The notes under the pieces: generated by a model
What the model was told of the DNA's origin: nothing
What the model saw: only the letters and a program-made list of their open reading frames with translations
The model's database searches: none
Origin: Parus major
Taxonomy: Eukaryota > Chordata > Aves > Passeriformes > Paridae
Assembly (NCBI RefSeq): GCF_001522545.3
Contig: NC_031777.1
Location: 787,074-851,073 of the forward strand
Length of the DNA: 64,000 bases
Direction of reading: 5' to 3'
Part shown: piece after piece, positions 13,441 to 25,090 of the stretch
How the letters are laid out: the number at the start of each line of letters is the position of its first letter
How positions within the stretch are numbered: position 1 is the first letter of the stretch
Translations under genes and position numbers: made by a program

Positions 13441-14071
13441 TTCTCTCTGGCAGCACAGCTGGCAAACTGCACTTCATCCCTGCAGCACATCTGGCCTCTG
13501 ATGGCACAGAGGAAACAGCAGGGCCAGCACCCTTTGGCTCAGCTTCTCCCACAGAGGGGATGATCCTTGGGCTTCTTCCCTTCCAGCAATAAGTTTGGAA
13601 AGGCAATTCCAGGTTTGTCCCCAGCGGTCCCTACTGCAAGCTACAGGATACCCACTAAGGTCAAAGAGTTCTTCATTGATGCAACAATGCCCTTTTCATA
13701 GCAAATTTATAAAAATACTTCATTCCTTTGATATACCTCATTTATTTATGCTTTCTATTATAAAGGGTAATTATATTAGAAACACTGAGCCTCAAATTTA
13801 AGTTACTGACAACTACGACAGATCTCACCTATTTAAAAGAAAATTCACCTCCAAAGCTTTTCTTCTCAATTACCATTTTTAAAATTGAAAATGTGCACAT
13901 TTTATTTTTGTTCCTATTTAGCTGGCCCTTTTTTTCCCCAAACTGTGAGTACTTTCAATGTAACAGTTAATTTATCAAAAAATGGAGAAACCTCTTTGTT
14001 CCAACATTGCCTTATCTGCCCACGCCTCTCATAATTTAGAAAGTTAATGAATCCCTCAGAATCCGAGGTTT

Positions 14072-14096
14072 TTATATATATATGTATATATATAAG
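14072..14096. repeat. (TA)n microsatellite
   Basis: Alternating TA with one TG interruption, about 12 units. Confidence 0.9.
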
Positions 14097-14776
14097 TGAT
14101 TATGTGTATTACATCATTGTGAAAATAAACATTAAGGACATTCTATTCATATAACTTATATAAAAAAGCAGTTAATGCCATAGAAAATTATACAATATGC
14201 AAAGCTACTTTAAAAGGTCCTGCTAAATGCAAAGCTCTGGCAAGGAAAGGAAATAATACACTGAAGATAATCTTGTTCCATAACTAATTGCTTGGTACCA
14301 TATGATGTACTCTGTCAGACAACTAGGGACTGGAAATGACTGGCCTTGTGGGACAAGTTTGTTCCACTGGTTCTACAAGAACTGCTCTTGTTCTCTGCCA
14401 GGAGAGCCCTTGCTTCCTCTGGTGAGGGTTCAGAAGGGCAGAAGTGAAGAGCTCTACCCCTGTCCCTCTCCTGGTGGGGGAAGGTGACTTCTCTCAACCA
14501 GAACTGGAGTTCTTCATGTAAGCCAATCAGGGTCTTCCAACTGACTGACTAGAATTTTTTAAATGAAAGAAATCTCCCTATCTTTTCCAACAATTTAAAA
14601 AATTTAAAAATCCCTTCCCTCAAACCCTTTTGACCGTGCAGGGAATGCCCAGTTTTGCTTTGCCACAAGACTTTCTCTACGACAGCGCTCGCCTTCCCGC
14701 CCACGTAGCGGCTCAGAGTCTGTGTTGTGCCAGAGGGAGAGAACCACGCCACCACCAGCAACTCCCAACTTCTTAC

Positions 14777-15010
14777 CTTGGCACGCTGGGAGGAGCCCGG
14801 CTGGGCCGAGAGGGAACCTGGGGAGGTCCTCCATGGGCATCAGCGCTGGGAAACGGAGGCAGAGCTCCAGGGCGGAACGGGACTGGGGGAGCCCCCGACT
14901 GAGGGCCTGGAGAGGGGATTGCAGGAGCGGGTCCTCGGCCAGATAAGGGTCTGGTTGGGGGATTGTTCAGTGTAGGTCTCCTCGGAGTTGAAGGACTTGG
15001 AGGAGGTGAT
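14777..15010 (-). CDS. DNM3: DNM3 exon: proline-rich domain (SH3-binding tail)
   Basis: This 234-base exon adds one base and 77 codons and ends in phase 2 (AG). The acceptor is tatttcaccag/A and the donor is CCAAG/GTAAGA. It encodes the basic, proline-rich tail that binds SH3 proteins (endophilin, amphiphysin, intersectin, syndapin in the family). Visible motifs are [16 protein letters not shown] at the start, [22 protein letters not shown], and [15 protein letters not shown] at the end. The last contains PSRPSR, which fits the amphiphysin PxRPxR consensus. The [12 protein letters not shown] block and the length identify DNM3. GC content is much higher than in the surrounding intron. A final exon of some twenty codons is expected after the split Ser/Arg codon but was not found between 1 and 14776. 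Continuing past the donor gives a stop codon at once (AGG TAA). Confidence 0.96.
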
Positions 15011-15610
15011 CTGGTGAAATAGCAGAGATTTTAGAAGTTCAGTAAGGTGGGGGTTCGGGTTTTGGGTTTTCTTTGATGTATTTTATTTTACTTTAAACAA
15101 AAGTTGAAACCTATGACAGATGTTTTTTACTGGCATTTTCCTCTGCTGTCAGTGTCAGAGGATCACATACGATTAAATCTCACGTGTTTCCCACTGACAA
15201 CATACAAGCAGAGTGGTAAATATAATGGATTTTATTATTCAAGTCCTAATAATGTTTTGATAAGTGGAATTTCTAGGACACGGAGCCTGAGATGCTGAAT
15301 TATTTTAACAGCTTGCAAAGGGAGGCCAAGTGGATACACAAATGGGGTGATAGAAACAGCTGCTATTTGAAGCATCAGAAAAGCTGTAACTCCACTGGAT
15401 GATCTTTTGCAAGGCAAATATCCTGTCTGGTGCTCACAGAAACATCCCCCAGAACAGGCATAGATGGGAAAATGTTTTCATTTTCCTCACAGATGTCATT
15501 AAGACCTGGAAGAACATCTTCCCCAAAAGACAGGCAGGGAGTGAGCTCCTGATGCTGACTCCATCAGCCTGTCCTGAATTTGGTGGTGATGCAGATTTGA
15601 GGCTCCTCAC
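15011..15610 (-). other. DNM3: Short 600-bp DNM3 intron between GED and proline-rich exons
   Basis: The donor is GTGAGG and the acceptor is tatttcaccag, read on the minus strand. It is by far the shortest complete intron here. It contains a G/T-rich tract (plus strand 15048-15075) and no recognisable element. Confidence 0.85.
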
Positions 15611-15837
15611 CTGCGTGCCTGCTGAAGCCACGAGTCGTCGACAGGAGGGGGAGCAGGGGTGGAGACCGTGCTGGTGCTGATGTCCCCGATGATGGCCAGA
15701 GCCTCCTTCAGGGCCTGGTACATGCGCAGGGTCTCGTCCCGCCGCTGCGCCTGCTCCGCCGACTCCTCCATCAGAGTGTTCTGGTCCTCAGAAGAATACA
15801 GGTGAGCCAGCAGCTCTGCATTGATAAATTCTTTTAC
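15611..15837 (-). CDS. DNM3: DNM3 internal exon: GED end and start of proline-rich domain
   Basis: This 227-base exon gives 75 codons plus AG. It starts [20 protein letters not shown], continues [15 protein letters not shown] (the conserved GED helix) and ends [17 protein letters not shown]. The join MINN/VKEF is the expected dynamin junction. The sequence [12 protein letters not shown] followed by [12 protein letters not shown] is characteristic of DNM3; DNM1 has GDINTTT and PMPPPV there. The donor is CGCAG/GTGAGG. The acceptor is only gatgaaatag, preceded by (TG)7 and a T run instead of an ordinary pyrimidine tract. One residue stands out: the family's RRDEMLRMY reads RRDETLRMY here, with codon ACC. 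The split AG codon joins the A of the next exon to make Arg. Confidence 0.96.
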
Positions 15838-18800
15838 CTATTTCATCACACACACACACAAAAAAAAAATAAAATAAATAAAAATCCAAACCACCAAAGA
15901 AATAAAAATCTCTATGGAAAATATAATGCTGAACAAATCCAGGGGGAGATCAATGGAAGCAGGAGGTTAAATCAGTTTCTCTCACTACCTTACACCAGTT
16001 CTCTGCAATTCTGTATCTCTGAGATGACACCTCTGCTTACAGTTCATTTCTAACAGGTTTCCCAACAGCTCCCAGGAGCCAGCTGGCATTCTGGGTCATT
16101 TCTAAAGGGCTGACTGGGAAGTAAATGGCAGTACCATCATATATAAATTCCCCAGGGAATGGGAATTTCCAGGTTTTATGACATACCTGTCAATTACTTT
16201 CTTAGCAACAATTTACCCTACTGTAGACAGTGTCTTTCATTTCCAACAAGACTGTCAGATTCTGAATTACCCATCCACACACATTCAAATTGAAGGGAGA
16301 AGTCTCCAAGTAATCTAATTTACTATATTGATTTCCTGCTATGCCTGCCCTGGTTATGGAAACCTGGGCCACATTAGGAGACATAAAAAGCTAGAGGTAC
16401 TCCGATTAAATAAGACTGTGGTAAATAGACCAACTGCTGACCTACTAAATCCTTGCATTTGAGACTTTTGTTGCTGTTCTGATCTATTTCTCATCTGGTG
16501 CTTTGCTCTATAAAGTTTTTTTGAGCTGGAGATACTGAGGATAATACATTCCCAGGATTCTGATTACATAAACCTGAGCTCCGTTCGCACATGGGTTTGT
16601 GCTAGTTTTGTGATTTAAAGCCTGACAGCAAGACTAAGGCAATGTTTGTGTTTAGAGGTCAGTGAGAGCAGTCACACAGTGCAGGCATGGGACCCTTCCT
16701 GGTCACCAGCAAGGAGCAGGCAGCCAGGACAGACCTCACAGGGAAACAAAACCATATTGCCTGGCCTTGGCTGTCAGTTCCCATTCACGTATGACAGGAG
16801 ATGCACCAATTCTTAGCAAAGCTTGCAAAACTTTTCCATGAGTTTCACGCTGTTTTCCAGTAGATGGTACTGATCAAGAGCCAGAGTACACTACTTTCCT
16901 TGTGATTGCCAAAAACTCCACATTAAAAACATATCGTAGTTAAACAGCATCACATTCTGCTCGATGAAATGAGCATTTTAATGGCATCACTTCAAAAAAA
17001 GAAGTCCTAAAATTAGATTAAGGCCAGAGCTGATTGTAAACGCATTGTTAAACCACAAATATCTTACAGTTTGAAAAAAATCAGCCTGTGACAATTATCA
17101 TGAGAGGTCCCTGTCTGTCACTGGCAGAGGATTTGAGTAAATCCCTGAACTCCTCTGGAAAGGGAAGACTGCTTTGTTAAGGATGGTTCTTGGATCAGCC
17201 TCCTGTGCTGTACCAGACAGAGGAACATCTTCCACCAGAGCCACTTTCTCCAGCTTGGAAATGGAAGGGAAAGTGATGCTTACTCATGTTTGTTCCTCTC
17301 TGGAAAGCAGACTCCCAGGAATGATTTAAAACCTTTTCCTTCACAGACATCAGGCCTGCAGTCAAAGCTGAACCGTAGCAAGCACCCAAATGCCAGATCT
17401 GCCCTGGCACTCTGGAATGGGGAAGACAACACACAGCACTGCCTCAAATGCAAGCACAACCCATTCCCTGAGCTGCAGCTTGCCACTAACAAGTCCTCTA
17501 GAGTTTTTCTCCCCAGCTGAGATCACTATCAGCACTGTTTATGGAGCATTCATTGACTACTCTTAAGACCACCCTTCTTGTATAATCCAGGATACCAAGG
17601 CACCATGAGCTACAAATTTGTGTACGTGTGTTTAGTTTGGGCATGTTTGAATTGGTAATGGTAACTCAATGCAATTCTGTGTGGTAGATGTATTTTCCTT
17701 TAATGTAATCAACATCCAGCCTAGGGGAAGAACAAGGATGCACTTGGAATACAATAATCTAGGCTTAGGCCCCAAACTATGCACAGGGACAGCATCTAAT
17801 TATTTTCTCTACATTGAGTTTGAATCTGATACTTTCCTTGAATTATAACTACTTGTTTATGGGCCCACAAAGTGGAAAGGAAGTTCTAGGAAAACTTGGG
17901 AGGTTGCAATTGTCATGGAAACAAATTCCTTGGGATCGATTTGTTTCCAGAGGTTTGGAGGCAACATGATGGGGCAGCAGAAAATACAGAGTATGTTCAT
18001 TCAGGGGGAGGGAGGGTGTTTTCACTTAACTCCTGGTGGATGGGTTGGACTTCTGAATACTCCAAGGAACTTAACAGGACCCACCTTCCATCACAGCTCT
18101 GCTCCTTTCCAGACCTTTGCATAACCTTTTGGCAGGGCTCAACACTCTTAATTCAACCATTTCTTTCTCTTTTCAATAACCCTGATTTTTAAAAATTGCT
18201 ATTTTTATTGTATTCAATATGGTATTTTACTGCCTATGCTGTACAGAAACAAATTCATTAATGCTTGTAGTGTTACTCTTCACAGCTCTTTCAAATTTTT
18301 TCTTTGCCACAGATTTAAACTCTGGGATGGAGGTGTAGGCCTCAGCTCACTAGGAAGCCCAAATGCAGCTTGGGACCATGAGGTCAGCTGAAATGTAGCT
18401 GATGTTTTAGTGTGTGGTTTCTGTGTGCCAGCCTGGCAGGCTTTATCAATGTCACCAACAGCTGATGAGACTGAAAGCACAAAATCTTCCAGTAATCTAC
18501 TTCTGAGGGACGCACACACTTCAGAGACCCCTAAATGATTCCAGATGAGGAGGTGAGTGGCAGAAAATTTAATGTAAGCTTTCAAAAGCAACTGCTCACT
18601 GAGCTCTGCTGTTTATGAAATGAAAGCTAAACCCCAGCCTTTTCCAAGGGCACTGGAGATAGGCTAAGTCAAAGCAGCAGGCTGCTAGCAGTGATCTGAA
18701 AAGAGCAGTGAGGACACACACTCAACTTATGAAATCTACAGCATGGCTGATTTCCAGAAAACAGGGCAGCTCCATTGTTCCCATGGTTTTTTTTAGAACT

Positions 18801-19814
18801 TCACCCATAACTGGAGCATTACCTAGATCCTGACTCCCCTAAACCTGAAGAAGTTAATGAAAAATCTCTTGCCCTCGTGCAAAAATTCTGCTCATATTAA
18901 ATACGCCAAGAAATCCCACTGAAATTTCCTGTCCAACCACCTAACTCTTAAGTGCAACACAAATTCCACAGGGCTAATGAAATCCATCAGATGAAGGCTA
19001 GAGGTGGCTCTGAGTCAAAAGTAAATGCTACCTTCTAATCACATTTGCCTCACAGCATATTGCACTTGTAAAGGCTGATTGGTTTGATGACCTCTCAGAA
19101 ATGCTGCTGCTCACAACTAGCAGGGGCTGTGCTTCCCACTAATAATTTATATGGCAGCAGGGGCACTAATATTAAGCTTAGTTTTCAACAAGGTCCATTC
19201 AGAACTCTGCCAAGATCCCACTGCAGTGGAAAAACAATGGTATCTCAAAGCTGTTTTGTTAACCAAATAATCTTCAGATCTAAGAAAGACACACACAATA
19301 AATCAACCAACCACATCTGCTTATCTAAACAACAGTGTCCAAAGCTTCCAGATTTATTCCTTGAAAATAGTAACCTGAAAATATAAAGAAACCTAAACAA
19401 AATAAGAACTGCTTTATGAACCCGTGACAAAGGCTGAAGATTGAAAATCAAGGGAAGCACAACTCTGCTCTGCTGCTCTCACAGGCTGCCCACACAGAGC
19501 TCCCAATTCCTTTTCCTGTTATATCTAAACCACCCCCACCCCGAGTTACCTTTAAATAATAACTTATGTTCTGATTAAAATTAAATTAATTCAGTCTTTA
19601 GGATTTGGGGATAAGCACTCAAGGCAGTGTGCCAGCCTTTGAGAAGGCTGCAGAACTTCCAAGTACTATGGAATACTGGAATATTTTGTCTACAAATGTG
19701 ACATTTATTCTTCTCTCTAGTACCTGCTGTTGCTGTTCTATTCCAGAGGTGTGTTTGAGAGTGAGAGATTTGACAGACACATTGAATTAATTTAGAACCA
19801 TGGATTCTACTTAC
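15838..19814 (-). other. DNM3: 4.0-kb DNM3 intron
   Basis: This intron separates the two GED exons. Its donor on the minus strand is GTAAGT at the 19815 border. Its acceptor end carries the (TG)7/T-run tract described separately. I see no other recognisable repeat or gene inside it. Open frames of 60-103 codons are unsupported by splice sites or similarity. Confidence 0.85.
15847..15869 (-). promoter_or_regulatory. DNM3: (TG)7 and T9 tract in the splice acceptor region of the GED exon
   Basis: Plus-strand (CA)7 at 15847-15860 and A9 at 15861-15869 lie 10 bases from the exon edge at 15837. In the transcript this gives a U9 run, then (UG)7, then gaugaaauag at the 3' splice site. UG repeats next to acceptors are known binding sites for TDP-43 and CELF proteins (for example in CFTR), so this tract may affect inclusion of the exon. 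The effect here is inference. Confidence 0.6.
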
Positions 19815-19979
19815 ATTATTGATCATGAGGTGCATGATTGTTTTCGGTATCAAATCTCGGATACATTTGTTAATAATAGACATGTAGGAGTCCACAAGAT
19901 TTCGAATTGTCTCCACCTGTCTTTCCAGCTGGGGGTCCATTGAAAAATTATCTGCTTGGCCATTCTCTTCAGTTTCAGT
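19815..19979 (-). CDS. DNM3: DNM3 internal exon: PH-stalk linker and start of GED
   Basis: This 165-base exon is exactly 55 codons, phase 0 at both ends. The acceptor is ctgctttctag and the donor is AAT/GTAAGT. It begins [20 protein letters not shown], an acidic linker that runs into the conserved [18 protein letters not shown] helix, and it ends [12 protein letters not shown]. In dynamins this is the loop leaving the PH domain plus the first GED helices, which pack into the stalk and the bundle-signalling element and are needed for helical self-assembly and stimulated GTP hydrolysis. The linker differs between paralogues, and the ENGQA(D/E)NFSMDPQ form matches what I recall of DNM3. Because it is a multiple of three with phase-0 borders, skipping would keep frame but remove stalk helices. 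Confidence 0.95.
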
Positions 19980-20420
19980 CTAGAAAGCAGAAAAAAAATA
20001 AAAAAAATTCTTTCAAATTTCAGTAAACTTGAAATATATTGGGGGAAAAACTCCTGGACTTAAACTGTAGCAATCCAGCAACATAACTCTGTATACAAAG
20101 ACTATCCACAGGTTAAAATATGAAGTCTTGGCCTGTTTAACATTAGTATTCAGCACCATGAACTTATCTTTAATGCCAAATGAGACTTTTTGCACAAAGT
20201 ACATCTATGAATTTCCACACAAATTTCTAACTTTATGTTAAACAAAGTTTAGTAAAGACAATAAAGAGTAAAGACTCACAGTGGTAAATGTCACATCAAG
20301 AGATTCTCTCAGATCACTTACTGAAATACTTATTATCAAATCTTTTACCATTCACATTCAGCCAGCTGGACCCATGCAAGAAAGCAGCACCACAAGTCTG
20401 GATTTTGAGTTTTACCCTGA

Positions 20421-20482
20421 GGTGGGTTAAACCCACCCCTCTTATTTAAGGCTGACCCATTTGTGACAAATTTTGTCACAAA
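20421..20482. repeat. Two neighbouring perfect inverted repeats
   Basis: Arms GGTGGGTT (20421-20428) and AACCCACC (20430-20437) are separated by one base. Arms TTTGTGACAAA (20460-20470) and TTTGTCACAAA (20472-20482) are also separated by one base. With a one-base bulge the first extends to GAG/CTC. Confidence 0.9.
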
Positions 20483-20652
20483 AAATCTGAGATCAGTCTC
20501 AGACTTGTTAGATGTGAATAGCACCTATATAAACAAAGAATTTATAAAAGATAACAGCAAAAGCATCATTGCTTCCAATGCTCAAGGCTGGATTATGTAT
20601 TTGAGGTCTCTTTTTCATTGGACAGAAATAAACCTTATTTGCATGTAAACAG

Positions 20653-20703
20653 CTAATTAAATACCAGGAACTTAAAACAGACCTAATTAAATACCAGGAA
20701 CTT
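20653..20703. repeat. Two-copy tandem duplication, 30-base period
   Basis: The 21-base block ctaattaaataccaggaact plus t occurs at 20653-20673 and again, identical, at 20683-20703, with aaaacagac between. The perfect identity suggests a recent duplication. Confidence 0.9.
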
Positions 20704-20970
20704 TAACTGGAAGCTAAAAGGTCTATACTTGGCTTCAGTCTGGCCTGTATAAATATAGGAAAACCTTAAAGAAAAAGTAGTAGCCTTTTTGGTGAAAATC
20801 AGACTGCTGTCTGAGGCTCTAAGATGCCAAAAGAATGGAATTTCTACCCAGACAGTACAAAGAACAACGTTCCCCAAACTCTGATATAATAATTCATCCT
20901 GAAAACAATCCCCAGATCATTATTAGCACAAACTATAAAAATATAAAACTGTTCTGTGGGTATTTAGAAG

Positions 20971-21090
20971 CATAAAATCCTAGAGTCACAAAGTGCTTTG
21001 GGTTGGCCTTGCAGCTCATCTCCTTCCAGGCAGGGACACCTCCCACCAGCCCAGGTTGCTCATCCAGCCTGGCCTTGCACGTGAAGAACA
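20971..21090 (-). mobile_element. Degenerate CR1 LINE fragment
   Basis: On the plus strand the stretch reads like the reverse complement of a CR1 3' region: an aatcctagagtcacaaagtg start, tttgggttgg, then ggcagggacacctcccacca, caggttgctc and cagcctggccttg. The order of these blocks matches the usual avian CR1 consensus, but with substitutions and a small deletion after the ttgg. It lies in the large intron, in the same orientation as DNM3. Confidence 0.8.
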
Positions 21091-24000
21091 CAAAGAAACA
21101 GAAAGCACTGCAAAAACTGAAGAAGCCAATGAGAAGAACAAGTTCTGTATCAGCCCTGCCAGCACAGCTCCATTCACAACAGAGCTTTTTGCTAAAACTG
21201 GCACGTGCCTGGTGCTTTAAAGATTTCTGGAGCAGCTGAGATCGGTATCAAAGCCACCAGTGAAAGGCCATTAGTGCTAAATATGCAAACATGTCACCAA
21301 AGAGGCTTCTCCCTGCAGGAAACTGGGCCAAGAAGGGATTCCTGGTTTCATGTCCTAGTGCAGGGTCTGCTGCTGCTCACACAGATAAACCACTTGTAAC
21401 CTTTTATACAGCTTGGCCAGTCCAGCCCAAATGAAATGGTGTGCTTGTGATGGGTTTGAGTTTTGTTAAGAAATAAAACCCCATGTACCATGTAGAAACA
21501 AAACAGAGTGTTTGTAAGAGAGCTTGCAAAAGTACAGGTGAATTACTGGAAAAGCAGATGATCTTTAAAAATAATTAGAAGTGCTTCCTGAAAATCTTGT
21601 GAGTGTGGAAGATGCTGAACAAGCTCTTGATGAAAACAGGGTTTTCAATGCTGTAACACTGGTAGGCACTACCTTATAAACCTTAATCTTTTTGTTAATA
21701 AACTGCATATAGCCAAAAATCACAGTGCAAAGATTATTTTCCTTAGCCTCCATGTCTAAAGAAAAAAAAAAAATAATGGTAATTTTCCTTGTGAAATACC
21801 AATTCAATAAAAAATCATACATCTATCATATATCTGCAGAATTTAGGCAAGTAACTGTAGACCAAAAATGCCCCCTCCCCACTTCCCCTGTATTTCACAT
21901 CTATTCTCTTTCTTTTCTTCTTTGCTGTCTATATAAAGTGCAGTTTATTCATGTATTTTTTTTCCTTTTATTTTTTTTTCACTCTTTAAATTACAGATTG
22001 CAGTAAGATTCCTAACTGGCTAAGCAGCAAAGTGACAGATGTTTATCATTATCCTCATCAAGAGAATGTAAAGTAAAAATAGTAATTTGTCTCTGATCTC
22101 TAAGGCAAAGGGTAAGAGTCTCTTGTTTGAAACTGTAACAGAGCTGACTTCATACTGTTGATTTATTTTCTCTGAAATCAAAAAAGATCAATCCTTCATG
22201 ACTTTACAGTAATTTATTATGAAAGCTTCTGGCCATAGTATTTCTAATGATTTGATGTCTCAACTGAAGGCTTTTCATGCCAGAAACCATCTTGTTTGCA
22301 TCGCATCATGCAGATGGAAATCTGCTTCCAGCACATTTCTGTGCCCTCCAGGACACCTCCAAGCATTAAAAAGCTTTCTTTGCTCAGCAGCCTCTGCTCT
22401 GTGCCAGCAGCAGCAGCCAGAAGTGAGGTTGTCTGGTAAGGCTGGGCATCACAAGTGACAGAGATGCCCTTTTCCACCTCCAGGCCATTCTTTCACAACA
22501 GCTCTTGTCTCTCTGAGCCTCACAGTGACTCCACCTTCAGCCCAAGCCCCTGCCACCCTTTCTTACAGCACTCAAAGTCTGCTCAATGAATAAACCCAAA
22601 TCAAACACAGGAGCAAACCCTCCCAGCTTCCTGACCACTGCAGGAGAGGAGAAGGAAGAAGGTTCAAACACATTTCCATGCCTCCTTTCCCAGCAGCCAA
22701 GGCAGCCCCAGCCCTTTCAGCTCCTCATCCCAAGCCAGAACTCACTAATTCCAACACCAAGTGTTACATGACAGCACATGAATCTGGACTAAGTTTTTAG
22801 TCAGTTGACTCTTGCTTAATACTGCTATTAATTGTTGACAGGAAAGGAATCTTACTACTTCAAAGGAATGCAAATGCAATCACTTTAGGGAGTTCTGTAA
22901 ACCTCCAACAAAGAAGCTAAGGAAGAAGCTAGAATGCTAAAAAACAGCTAAAGGAAATGAATTCATCTGGGAAAACTCTAAATCAGGGTATGTGATGAAA
23001 ACACAGCAAGGCTACAAGGAAGCAACAGGTGAAAAAACCACAGATGAAGAGAAGCCAGTGTGGGAGCCAGGGTGGTGCTTCCATGAAACCTTCCACACAG
23101 CCACAGACATCCTTCCCTTCTGCTCCCTGCACCTTAGGAGATGCAAAATATCCATCCCCTGCACTCTGCTGTGCTCTCACCTGTCTTTCAGAAGCTGCTC
23201 TGTGATCCCTGCATAAAGAGCTGCTACTGAAACCCAAGGTACACCACTGCTCCTCTGCAACTTCCCTGCATTTAGACACCTCCTGTACTAAGAGTGTGTT
23301 AAGGATTAACTAATGTATCTTACAAGAGCAGACTAAAAACTGCCTGTGAAATCCAAACCACTTAAGTTTGTGGGAATTTTACTGCTGGCTGCAGTGGGAA
23401 TAGGATTTCATCCTTTCTTCCAGAAAAGTTATTGATCTTCTGAAGATTGGAAACTCTCTGCTGCAGGGGGAATGATTTAGTGTGGTTCTGGGGATGCAGG
23501 CACGAGGAACTGTGTGCAATCCAAAACAAAGGAGTAATACCTTAGGATATCAGGGTCATTCTTCTGATTGTAGAAATTATAAGCAAGTTCATAAGGAATG
23601 TCCCAGGGAAACTTAATGAAAAGTGATTCCTTTTAAAATTCACAGCAAAACTGGGTAACACACTGAAAACAGTCCTGAGCTGGCCACACAGAGAGAGCAA
23701 TACTTCTAATTTCCATGATTTCATTACATTCAGGGCAGCTGCCAGCATATTTAAGCATGTCTTGTATAACATTCCTGATGTCAGTTCCAAGAAGGAGCAT
23801 TTGTCTAGCATTTTCATTAGAGAAGTGTATCAACCAATTTTCTGTAATCAAAGAGCCATTCTATTAACAATGACCACGAGGAAGCAGACTGGAAGGTAAC
23901 TGACTCAAGGGTAAAAATCAGAGCAGCAGCAAAGCCATGCTCTGTGCAGTAAGAAATATGTCCATGGCTGCAGGAAGAAATGGCTCATTTAAAAGCTGCT

Positions 24001-25024
24001 TTCAGCTCTTTCATTTACAGTTCCAAGTTCATAACAACAACGACCACCTGAGAATTAATTATGCCAGCCAGATTAATTCACAGCTGCTGAAAATACATAT
24101 AAAATCTGTTTTATGTATTCCTGTCCAAGTAAGTTTTTTCTTTAATGCACCAACACTCAGCACACTGCAGTTGTCCTAACCCCCCCTGCTTTTCCCTAAA
24201 TCTTTACAATTGATTCTCTCTTCATTGCAGTTTGATGCTGGATATGTAATTTAGCTGAGATCCTCTCAGCTGTACATAGTGTGCCTTTTGCCAGAGGACT
24301 GCTGAAACCACATGATGGCTTCACACAGTGAGGTTTTCTTACTGGAAGGAACCACAAGTAAATGACAATACATTACTTTTGTGTATTTACAACAAAGCAA
24401 GCAGCAGAAAAAGAACACTTCCCGGGTAGCTTGGAAGCTGGCCTTTTCCCTCACAGAGGGTGACTTTGCCACTCTCTTCCATGCTTTCAGCATGTCCTGA
24501 CTTTGTACTGCTGCTCCCTTTCGTGAGCCACCCACAGGCTGCTCCTTTCAGCTGCTGTGCCTCCATGAGCAGCCCTGAACTGCTCCAAGCAGAGGTTCTG
24601 ATTCCCTCACACACCCCATCTCTCTCACTTCACAGCTCCCAGAAGAATGAGTGCAATTTGCTTCACAAGTATTTCACTCTCCAGATTAGCCTGAGCCATC
24701 AATTACTCTGATTCTTCTCTGTGGATCCAGACACTGCCCAGTTCAGACCATCAGCTAAATCCTCCTGCAGAATCCACACACTGTTCCCCAGGTGCCTCCA
24801 TGGCTTTAACCATCCCAGATCCTGTCAGGCTCTCTCCCCCTGCCTCATTCCATCATGAAGCTGATTTGGAGCTGTGAGACTGAGAAGAATGATGTATTAC
24901 CAGAACTCCAAGAAATCTGGATTTACTTCCATCTCACAGTTCTTAATAGATTGAATGGCAAATCAATCCAATCTCCTTTTAGAGCAGGGATTCAGATCTT
25001 AGGGTTAATAACACAGATACCACC

Positions 25025-25090
25025 CATTTCAGACTTCAGCAAAGCTTTCTGACACAATCTCAAGTGACATTTTCATTAATGGAAGTGTGC
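25025..25090 (+). mobile_element. Possible decayed LINE reverse-transcriptase fragment
   Basis: The translation of about 25030-25050 gives DFSKAF and then a stop. One extra base would explain the break, because the following bases in the shifted frame read DTISSDIFIN, similar to the DFSKAFDTVSHDIL motif of CR1-type reverse transcriptases. Nothing else in the flanks could be aligned by eye, so this could be coincidence. Confidence 0.3.

Larger units (their letters stand above)
5557..14776. other. Stretch between the assembly gap and the proline-rich exon; intron or 3' region of DNM3
   Basis: I found no exon encoding the expected dynamin C-terminus on the minus strand. Contents are a CR1 tail (9750-9835), a purine-rich block around 10060-10270, a small CpG-rich patch (13355-13440) and a (TA)n tract (14072-14096). 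Open frames such as 6815-7381 minus (188 codons) have no domain features or plausible splice context. Confidence 0.6.

Noticed and set aside
13337..13606. Minus-strand frame with RIIPSVG, considered as the dynamin C-terminal exon
   Set aside because: Only a few residues recall the expected PTRPTII segment; order and the rest differ, and there is no proper acceptor.
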